The notes beneath the pieces are model-generated. The model was not told the origin of the DNA. It did no database searches and saw only the letters and a list, made by a program, of their open reading frames with translations. Positions 1 through 8,935 of a stretch of DNA of 64,000 nt are shown here, piece by piece. Position 1 is the stretch's first letter, and each line of letters starts with the position of its first letter. This DNA comes from Ehretia macrophylla (lineage: Eukaryota; Streptophyta; Magnoliopsida; Boraginales; Ehretiaceae), in assembly GCA_037974665.1 (NCBI GenBank), contig CM075771.1, positions 43,880,425 to 43,944,424 of the forward strand, written 5' to 3'. Both the position numbers and the translations under genes were made by a program.

Positions 1-836
1 TGTACTTGTATTTCTGTTGTATTCATGTTTGAGAAAGGGGTTTTTATAAGTTTAACCGGAAAATGAGTTTCAAAACTTATTTCTCATTCCCCCTCGCTGA
101 GTTCATAAGGACTCACCCTCTTTTATCATTTCAGGTGAAGAAGAATAGGTACAGGAACCCAAGCTCAATGTACCTAATGATGAACCCCTGGAGTGATTGC
201 CTATTATTGTTGTTTTGCTTGAACGTGACTACTTGTGTATTTTGTGCTGCTTGAAGACCATTTATCTTATGTTGCTTGTTGTTGCTAATGTAAAAGACCC
301 CCGTTGTAATTTGGGGTCTAATTTTGGTTTGTACTTATTTTAAGTAGACCGATACTAGACATAACACCACTGTGATCGTTTTGCTTTTACTACCGCTAGT
401 ATCTATCACAGGTTATGATGCTTAGTTGAGGAATAGGTAAATGAACTTATCCAATCTCAACAGGTACTCGCTAATAAGCTAAGATCAACAAGTATATTTT
501 GAAACGAGAATAAATGGACAATCGAGACATAGCACCATGCTAGGTTATAAATCAAACGGGACGTCGAAATAACCAATAAGCAATTCAATCGATGATAAAT
601 AGTAAACTCTAGTCGGGAATGAACTTGAATTGAAAGTTTGAGGCTGTTAGAAAACATAGGTCAAAACAAAGAGCCCAATTACAGCCGTTATACTGCCGGA
701 TTTCTGAAAAAAAAATTTGGAATCTAGAATAAAACATTAAGTGTTAAACCTCCTAGAATGATTAAGAATGTAAAAGGACTTGAATGTTTAGATCACACCC
801 TAGTCTAACTTTTATAGGCCGGGTTGGGGCGTGACA
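1..836 (+). mobile_element. Family L LTR fragment (LTR0), 3' part
   Basis: This is the downstream fifth of an L-type LTR, cut by the window start. It aligns by eye with 5200-6018 of LTR1: the hairpin at 98-115 preceding a pyrimidine-rich tract and CAG/GTG, the stretch around 'ttgtaatttggggtctaattttgg', and the terminus 'gggttggggcgtgaca' ending at 836. It differs from LTR1 much more than LTR1 differs from LTR2, with substitutions and small indels throughout, so it is an older copy or a sister subfamily. No primer site follows; an inverted LTR head follows directly. The small ORFs here are chance frames. Confidence 0.85.
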
Positions 837-949
837 CAAGGCATACACGAAAACCAAGACAGGGCACGTAATCCTAGGCCAGTCATACAGTTCTGGGTCT
901 AAGGCATACAAATCGAGGTAAGGCACATTATTCGGGGTCGGGCCTCACA
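837..949 (-). repeat. Inverted L LTR head, 113 bp
   Basis: This is the reverse complement of the first ~111 bp of the L LTR. It ends in 'ggcctcaca', the mirror of the LTR start 'tgtgaggcc' at 2071, and carries mirrored 'accaagacagggca' and 'ggtctaaggca'. It abuts the LTR0 terminus on one side and the 341-bp repeat on the other. The repeat is therefore bracketed by LTR heads in opposite orientation, only one of them full length. Confidence 0.85.
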
Positions 950-2070
950 CACGACGTACGATCTGGGACAAAAAAATAGCGCAAAAGAAGAAAAGTGTCA
1001 TAAAACTGATGAAAACGTTCGATTTTGGGCTCTAAAAATAGGCGCAGCCGTGCAGGCTTGGTGCCCCCATCGTAGAACTCTCAGAGAGCTTTCCAACGGT
1101 ATGCTATGCGCTGTGTAACTCCTTACGGAGTAAAAGTTATGGGCACCAAAGCGACGGATACCTGGTCACAAGCCCCACGCCCTATGTTTGCGGGCCCAGC
1201 CTCTACGTGAATTGAAGTTGTCTTGCCCAAGGTGCCATGGAATTCGGTAATAGAAATGTGATGGATTAGGTTGTCATCCTTTTCGCGGCTCACGACATAT
1301 GATCGGAGACGGAGAAACAGCGCAAAAGAAGAAAAGTGTCCCAAAACTAATGAAAACATTCGATTTTGGGCTCTGAAAACAGGCGCAGTCGAGCAGACTT
1401 GTTGCCCCCGTTGTAGAGCTCTTGGAGAGCTTTCCAATGGTATGTTGTGCGCCGCGTAACCCCTTACGGATCAAAAGTTATGGGCACCGCAGCGACGAAT
1501 ACCTGGTCACAACCCCACGCCCTTTGTTTGCGGGCCAAGCCTCTACGTGAAGTGACATTGTCTTGCCTATGGTACCGTGGAAATCAGTAATAGAAATGTA
1601 ATGGATTAGGTTGTCGTCCTTTTCGCGGCTCACGACCTACAATCCGGGATAGAAAAACAGCGCAAAAGAAGAAAAGTATCTCAAAACTGATGAAAACATT
1701 TGTTTTTGGGTTCTGAAAAAAGGCACAGCCGAGCAGGCCTGGTGCCCCCGTCGTAGAGCTCTCGGAGAGCTTTCCAATGGTATGCTGTGCGCTGCATAAC
1801 GCCTTACGGATCAAAAGTTATGGGCACCGGAGCGACAGATACCTGATCACAAGCCCAACGCCCTCTGTTTGTGGGCCCAGCTTCTACGTGAAGTGAAGTT
1901 GTCTTGCCCAAGGTGCCATGGGATTCGGTAATAGAAATGTGATGGATTAGGTTGTCGTCCTTTTCGTGGCTCACGACGTACGATCTGGGACGGAAAAACA
2001 GCGCAAAAGAAGAACAATTTTTCAAAATTTATGAAAACGTTCGATTTTGGGCGCCGAAAACAGGTGCAGC
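950..2070. repeat. 341-bp satellite-like tandem array, about 3.3 units
   Basis: The marker 'gcaaaagaag' recurs at 981, 1322, 1662 and 2003, giving periods of 341, 340 and 341 bp. Other unit landmarks recur in phase: 'gagagctttccaa', 'aaaagttatgggcacc', 'acctggtcaca' and 'tagaaatg'. Units run roughly 950-1290, 1291-1631 and 1632-1971, with a partial unit to 2070 where LTR1 begins. Units differ by scattered substitutions. Each holds an AGCTCT/AGAGCT inverted repeat. ORFs of 60-104 codons appear in several units but shift frame and length between them, so I do not read them as genes. Unit length is in the range of plant satellites, but I cannot name the family. Confidence 0.9.
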
Positions 2071-2084
2071 TGTGAGGCCTGACC

Positions 2085-2480
2085 CCAAATAACGTGTGTT
2101 ACCTCGATTTGTGTGCCTTAGACCTAGAATTATATGACTAATCTTAGATTACCTGCCCTGTCTTGGTTTTTGTGCATGCCTCATCATTCATGCCTTAAAC
2201 TAAAATTATGTGCCCTAATCCTCGACTTACGTGCCCCGACTTCGAATTGTGTGCGTTATCTTGTTTTGTGTGCTCTGACCTTGAATTGCGTGTCTTAACC
2301 TAGATTTAAGTACCATGCCTTGATTTACGTGCACTGCATTGAATTACGTGCCTTGCTTTGGTTTATGTGCATTCACTTAGGGTTGCGTGCATTTACCTTG
2401 GAATTCGTGCATTCGCCTTGAAGTATGTGCCTTACCTCGTAGTGCGTGTCATAGACATAGGAAAGCGTGCCCGCACGCTA
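2085..2480 (+). repeat. Degenerate ~21-bp ACGTGC minisatellite in L LTR head
   Basis: About eighteen loosely conserved units of roughly 20-22 bp have the consensus 'ttacgtgccttgacctaga'. The core is ACGTGC or a one-step variant (gtgtgcc, atgtgcc, gcgtgc). It closes with the inverted repeat 'agcgtgcccgcacgct' at 2464-2479. The core contains ACGT, the heart of plant G-box and ABRE sites, but regulatory use is inference. Confidence 0.75.
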
Positions 2481-5297
2481 ATCAATAAAGAATCCTACAC
2501 AAAGCACTAGACTATAAAATAATCCTACAAACACCACTAACTATTATTATAATCCTAATTCAAGTCTCTACAAAATCCACTAACACCTAAATATTATATT
2601 TTAAACTCACTACAAGACAAAATCTCACAAACCTCTAAACATATCCTATATTCTATTCTACCCAAAATCCCTAAATATCCAACATTCTCTTACACACATG
2701 CTAAACCCTAATCACTTTCCTATTATCTAAACATTCCTATGACAAGTACAAGACACAATGCAACCTAGGATAGACAAATGCATGACAATACAAAGAATAA
2801 AAATAAAAACCTCACCCAAACCCTTCCCATTCTCGACCAAATCACCAAGCATGCTCCTCACAATTCAAATTGCACAATTGACAAAGCAAAAATCAGATTT
2901 GAAGGCCCTAAGGCAGACACACATACACACACAACTCATCACATTTCATTTTCCTCTCAAAATCCTCTCAAGCTCTCATTCTCTCTCCTTCTATCTCATT
3001 TTCGACCATGGCTTCTCTTGAGCTTCCAAGACCTCAAGCTCACTCTCTAGGCCACTCCAAGCATAGGCCATAGCAAGGTAATCAAGCAAGGATAGCTCAA
3101 AGTCACACACAAAGCTCAAAACAAGGATTTTGTGCTTATTTGCTAGATCTTCAAAGAGGTGAGGGCTAAAACTCTTTTAAAAGCTTTCAAAAACCACATG
3201 CATGCCTTCATATGTCTACATCTACCTCTGTACTTGTTGTATATGTGTGTACATGAGCTTATATAACCATGCATGGCAAGATATTCGGCTAGAACTTGAA
3301 GATAGGCAAAATCGCGTAGTTGGCAGATTTCTGACTTATTAGAACGAAGTATATTTGGCATGGTAAATGATGTTGAAAATGTGTGAAAATTGGTAGGTGA
3401 CTAGGTTTGCCAGTTATGAGTATTTTTCTTAGAAATAGGACAAGGCCCATTTTGACTCTAAGGTCTCCAAAATGGAAAAATATCGAAAGGTGTTTAAATC
3501 TGGAAAATCTGGGAAAATGGAGCAGGTTTTTGACAGTTCACTGTCCTTGTAGAACTAAACAGTTTTGACCTCGTAAATGATATTTATAATGCATGAAATT
3601 TGGTATGATGCTATAGTTTTCAGTTCTGGACATTTTTGTCAGAAATAGACTAAGGCTAAATCTGACTCTAAGACCCTAAAAAATGGCAAGTATTGAAATG
3701 TGTACAAATCTGGACAGTTTTGCGCAGTCTCACGGTTTTGGCTATAACTCTTGAATTCGAACTCCAAATGATGCGAGGTTTGTTTCTGGATTTAAATCAA
3801 TCATTAAGATTTAATTTGATATTTTTTTCACTGAAATTGGAGATGGTTTGGTTGTCTAAATGAATGTGGGAAAACAGACCATTGCAGTGGGGTTTTCGTT
3901 TAGTGATATGCTTTGAAAAATGTTGTAACTTCTCTTGTGGTATTGAATGCTTGGGATTGTGGCACTTGGATGTTGTGTGGACTGTTTTGGATGATTGAGG
4001 ATGTTTTAATTAATCGATGCATGGCTTGGGTTAATTACGTGACAACTTGTGGCTTAATCGCACGTGTAAGCATGAATTGAAACTCTATTAACTACGAAAT
4101 CTCGCTAAGTGATGATCATATGATTAATATGTTTAATTGTGTGATTAGTAGACTGCCTAATATATGTTGAGGATGAATGAAATGGTTTAAGAGTTGTTTG
4201 TGGTGCTTAGCAAACGAAACCGACCCGAGCACGGCCTAGAAAACCCTAATGGCCCCGTAGGTTCTCGAGCCATAGAGCACTCTTGTGTGAATTATAAATT
4301 GAAGTTGGGGAATGTTAATGGGCTGCCCGAAATTGTTTTTATAACTCTAAATATGATTCCCGATGATTACATGTTGATAAGTAAACTTTTCTTGCACTCG
4401 GTCTCATGTAAACGTCGTTGCATGCTTGTATGATCTTAATACTTGATACGTGAACCCCGAAATGAGTTATATGACTTGATTTACATGTGTTACATGGCTG
4501 CCTGTTTAATGTTCATATAACTCTACGTGTTTCACAAAGTGAAAATTCATGTTAAGCATGCCTCGTTCGTTTACTTGTCAATATGTGATCTTATACTTGC
4601 TCGGAGGCAACCTACCTTGTTGTCCTCCTAATGTGAATTGTTAAAAGACAATCTATGGCTTATTTGAACGTGATTACTTGGCTGCCCATGGAAGTTTAAT
4701 TGCTTTCAAATTGATATATGAAATGATTACATGTTCTTACAATGCCTTATATGCTGATATGTCAAAATGTGATCATATACTTGCTCGGAGGAAACCTACT
4801 TTGTTGACCTCCCAATGTAAAATATTGGATGGCATATATGTGCATTGCATACAAGGTTGTGACCTTTCATTCTGGCGTGGTAGCGTTTCACGCACACCGG
4901 GCGGCATCGGGCTTGCCGGTGCAACCGTGACTACCATTGTCCAATTCCCTCTCTCGCTTGGGGGTTAGACTTCCTCGGAGAGTTGGGTCGTAGGATTTCA
5001 GGGTACATTCGGAGTACACCCATTTGGCGTGATAAGTAGATGATTGAAGTCGGCCGCAACAACTATTATCAGAAATGATCTTGAGAGCGAAAGCTCACCG
5101 TATCCTTTTCATTACGTGTTTAAGTACTCTCGTTTGGTTCCTAGAGGACCTCGGGGAGGAAAGACGGGTAAATGTGTTTATTTACATTTATATTATGTTA
5201 TAAACTTACTTGTGTTATATGTCATGCTTTCAAAAAGGGTTTTTCATATGTTTAACCAGAAAAAGATTTGAAAATGTTATCACTCGTTCGCCCTTGC

Positions 5298-5315
5298 TGA
5301 GTTCATAAGGACTCA
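5298..5315 (+). promoter_or_regulatory. LTR hairpin next to an acceptor-like AG (family L)
   Basis: 'tgagttcataaggactca' folds as a 7-bp stem (one G-T pair) with loop ATAA. A pyrimidine-rich run and 'catag|gtgcag' (AG at 5331-5332) follow. Equivalents lie at 98-115 and 12153-12170. The related LTRs of B, D and E carry a hairpin at the same relative place with different arm sequences. Confidence 0.6.
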
Positions 5316-6031
5316 CCCTCTTTTTGTCATAGGTGCAGCAGATTTGGAACAAGTACCTGAAGTAAATGTGCTTGTTGATGATTTCTTGGAGTGACTATGT
5401 GCTTTTGTGCTTTGCCTGAAAGTGGTTGTTATATGGATGTTGTGTTTGATTGCAAACTGTTTATTTTATTGATGTAAATGACCCCGTTGTAATTTGGGTC
5501 TAATTTTGGCTTGTACTGATTATAACCGGACGAACTCTTTATTTGGTTGTTTACTTTCGTCGTTTAATTAGTAGTTATCGTAGGCGTTTGAACCGCTAGG
5601 TGAAAAAGTAAATAATGTAACTCTACTTAATCTCACCTAGTGATCATGCACAAGCTAAAGGATAATAGGTACTTGCATGATAGGAAATTGACAAATAAAC
5701 ATGACATAGTTATCATGTTAGGCTTATTAACCAAACGAGACTTTCAAGATAAACTAGTAGGCATATCGGTTGATGAAAAAATAGGAGTCCTTAATGGAAT
5801 TGGATTAATGATTGGAATAATTGAGGCGTTTAGAAATTAGGTCAAACTAAAAGGTCCTAACTACAGCCGTTATGCTACCAATTTTTTTGAAAAATCTTTT
5901 GGGGTTCTAGACCAACGTTAAGTGTTAAATCATAACAAATGACTAAGTACGTGAAATAGCATAAATGATTTAGGTCATACCCTAGTCTAGCCTTTATAGG
6001 TCGGGTTGGGGTGTGACACCCTATATTAGAA

Positions 6032-6043
6032 TGGTATCAGAGC
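6032..6043 (+). other. Primer-binding site, tRNA-iMet type
   Basis: TGGTATCAGAGC, the complement of the plant initiator-Met tRNA 3' end and the usual site in Tekay/Del-like gypsy elements, lies 13 bases after LTR1. Confidence 0.93.
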
Positions 6044-8902
6044 TTAGTTTACTAACTAGGCATTAGTTCGGTTCAACTCTCGGACCATGGGTAGAAGTCC
6101 TAAGGTAATTATGATGTCTTGTTTATATGTGTTAATATGTGCTAATGTGCTTTAACTGCTTTAAGTATTGAATATTATGTGCCTTTGCGAACCATATGTA
6201 TTCTATATCATGCACACCAACACGTCCTCAATAATGCATGCATGCTTTTATACTCCTTCCTTGATACATGTGCATGTTATATAACCGTGAATGACTGTTT
6301 ATACACATAGATAGTTAGGATTAGGACTTTTAGGGAAGTGAATTTGTATAGGACAAACGAAAAGGCTCGGTTAGAGATTTCTTGCATCTTCACAAGTACT
6401 CGATGGATCGTATGTATTATTGGATATGCATATATAAAATGCGTAGCACAGGTATAAATGTTGAGGTAAAGTTATCCCCTTATCTTTGGAATACCCATAC
6501 CTATGATTAAGTTATCAATTTTATGGCTATGAAATTTTGATTTTGTTAATTCGTTCTTCTAATTGTGGTTCAAGTATAAAGGTTAAAGAAATACTACTTT
6601 CCTTAGATATAAGGGTATACTGTTAAATATGTAGAGTAGTATATATTCTCTTGTGCTGATAGTGGAAGTTGACTTGGAGGTTTCTTTGAATCCATTTCTC
6701 ACATCTTAAAATTGGCTTGATAGACTATCTAAGAAGTTAGCAATATATTCGTACAATTGAATCCTTACTTGATTGGAATTAAGCATTGATGAATCTGATG
6801 TGGTGTATACTAGCGAGTTTCAAGTTCACTAAATGTTGAGATCAGGACCTAAAAATTAAAAGATGAATTCGTGGAAGTTGACGATAGTTACTTTTAGGGG
6901 TTAGATTATTAAGTCATGGATAGTGTATTTAAGTGAGTTAACAATGGATAACCTCAAGACATGTAGGCAACTATGGAGACTGAGTTTAACAAGGTTGATG
7001 ATTCTTTAGTATAACAAGGTATAGGAATGTTGGAATCAAGGAATTCACGTAGCTAGAACTCGTGTTTGGGAAACTGCACCTAAAATGTCAGGTCGAATAG
7101 AAGTGTAAGGAATTGAATTATGCATTAGATGACTAACGTTGCTAAAGGTCTTAAGTTGGATATCGGTGATATTTAGAATCATGGTATTAATTTGGTGCCT
7201 ATCGGATTTAGTTGTGATGATGCAAAGTAAGTCATTCTATGCACTCATTGTTTGGATACCCTAGAGGATGTTAGAAAACATATATCCTTAAGTAAGACCA
7301 ATGGACCTAGTATATAAACCATGTAAATGATATTAAGCATCTGGTTGCAAAGTGGAGTCGTTAGGGTATGATTAGTAATCCTAAGTAGCTAATAGTGAGT
7401 ATGCATGATGATTCATGGTGAACCTTAGGACCTAAGGTTGATAAGTCTTGATGCTCTTAGCTAGTTGAACATGTAAATGAGAAGAGTAAGATTTCCTATA
7501 GTTAAGATATAGATGAATTAGAGTCATAATGACCCAAGAGACTATTGTTAGACCACCGTATCTATGTGCATCGTTTCACGTCTAGAAACTAGCGATTGGT
7601 AGACTTCGAATTGTGGTCGTTGAATAGAGGGGTGAATCTTGTAGTGATAGTTAAATGAGTGGTTGATTACTTTTGAAGCTCTATTAGGTTATGTTGAAGG
7701 ATGCCTCGTGGTCATAATTCTTATGTTGATACAACCTTGAAGTTATCTCGTGTAAGTATTTTATGAGCTCGATCATTTCGGTACCAATTTATAATCCTAG
7801 GATTGTTGTTGTACGGCCAGTAACCTAGTAGAGCATTGATATAACTTACATGGCGATGAACCTAGCTTAGTAACATTAATGTTGAAAATATATTGGTGGG
7901 CATTAAGTGTTCGAAAGAATGACTAGGTCGCTAAGTCAATAGGACCATTATCTTCTTAAGTATGACATAACCTTGGATTGAGGTGAGTGAAATTTATTTG
8001 AGGTTGAAACTATTCGTCTTAGGAGTTTTGGATAAGATTAAAAGAAATTCTGAAGCCTCGAGACGTGAAAATAGAGATTTGAATAAGGAAATAGATTGTG
8101 GATCACAAGCTGATGAAATTTACTTGTAAGAGTTGAACTAGTGCAACACGATTAGTTTGCCCATGCAATTTCAATGGCAATTTGTTGGTGGTACCTAATA
8201 AACCTTAGAGTTTGAGTTTCATGAATCTCAACGGTCTTTCTTCTTGATTACAAGCGTGAAGGTTAACGAAACTGGGAAAGAATGTTAATGAATAGGAGCC
8301 TGTAACTGAGAGACTTGTCATTAGAAGATTTGCTAATCTAATGTACCTATGAGATAAGGACTATGATACTATCGATGGATGACGATTTGAGATGGATTAG
8401 TTTGTTTTGGAAGAGTTCTTCCTAAAATAGGGTCGTATTATGGAAATAATCCATAACATGTATAGGTCCTACGTGGTAACAATTTTGAAGCTAGTTGATA
8501 GGTTATGTAAATCGGATATAGACCTATCATCTTGAAATTAGTATATGTGACCATAGGATCATAGTATTATTGTGATATTCCTTTTGAGGTATGAATGCAA
8601 GATTGACACGACATAAGTCATGATTTTGGAGTTATAGTTATATGGTTAGAATACCGATGCAGCTTTGATGACTATGTATGGAGATTCTAACCTTAGTTAA
8701 TGAACTTGACCTTAAGATCAAATGGAGAATAGAGTCGTTCAAAGAAACGAACTGTAAATGTAGGGGCCACACCGAAATAAAGGATTGGAGAAACGTAAGA
8801 AGCGAATTGGTTGTGGTAAGAGAGATCACTGAACAAGGGACGACCTAGAGTGGGAAATAACAAAGGTCAGAATCAGTTTAAATGACCTCAAAAGGTAAGA
8901 AT

Positions 8903-8935
8903 GAATTTCGGGATGAAATTCTTTTGAGGGGAGGA
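8903..8935 (+). other. PPT-proximal hairpin plus polypurine tract (family L)
   Basis: Arms GAATTTC (8903-8909) and GAAATTC (8915-8921) enclose loop GGGAT. The polypurine tract GAGGGGAGGA at 8926-8935 ends exactly at the LTR2 boundary. Elements B and D have a hairpin with different arm sequence at the same place. Confidence 0.85.

Larger units (their letters stand above)
2071..6018 (+). mobile_element. Family L element, LTR1 (5' LTR, 3948 bp)
   Basis: The LTR starts TGTGAGGCC and ends GTGTGACA, followed after 13 bases by an initiator-Met primer site. The full length recurs at 8936-12873 with only scattered differences. In order it holds an ACGTGC minisatellite (2085-2480), an A/C-rich stretch with a CA microsatellite near 2920, a long T/G-rich middle, an LTR core shared with families B, D and E (about 4843-5035), a candidate GT donor at 5168, a hairpin at 5298-5315, an AG acceptor-like site at 5331, and the terminal block. 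Four kilobases is long for a plant gypsy LTR. ORFs of 60-96 codons recur in LTR2 only because the two LTRs are near copies. Confidence 0.93.
6019..8935 (+). mobile_element. Family L internal region 1, non-coding
   Basis: This 2.9-kb region lies between LTR1 and LTR2. It starts with the primer site and ends with a hairpin and a polypurine tract. No plus-strand frame of useful length exists: no gag, protease, RT, RNase H or integrase motif is readable, and the ATG at 6087 opens only a short frame. The lone 63-codon minus-strand ORF near 8638-8829 lies in low-complexity sequence. This is the layout of a large non-autonomous retrotransposon (LARD-like) whose enzymes would come from a relative. 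A decayed pol too old to see is the alternative. Confidence 0.85.

Noticed and set aside
1123-2025. 60-104-codon ORFs in the 341-bp repeat
   Set aside because: Frames and lengths change from unit to unit, as for non-coding satellite DNA.
950-2070. CRISPR-like array
   Set aside because: Units are 341 bp and contiguous without unique spacers, in a plant context with no cas genes.
5640-5840. Conserved 64-66-codon ORF in both L LTRs (also 12501-12695)
   Set aside because: LTR1 and LTR2 are near-identical throughout, so retention is uninformative; the ORF is not kept in the older LTR0.
6032-6043. Possible tRNA gene fragments at TGGTATCAGAGC and TGGCGCC sites
   Set aside because: These are retrotransposon primer-binding sites next to LTRs; no cloverleaf-forming sequence surrounds them.
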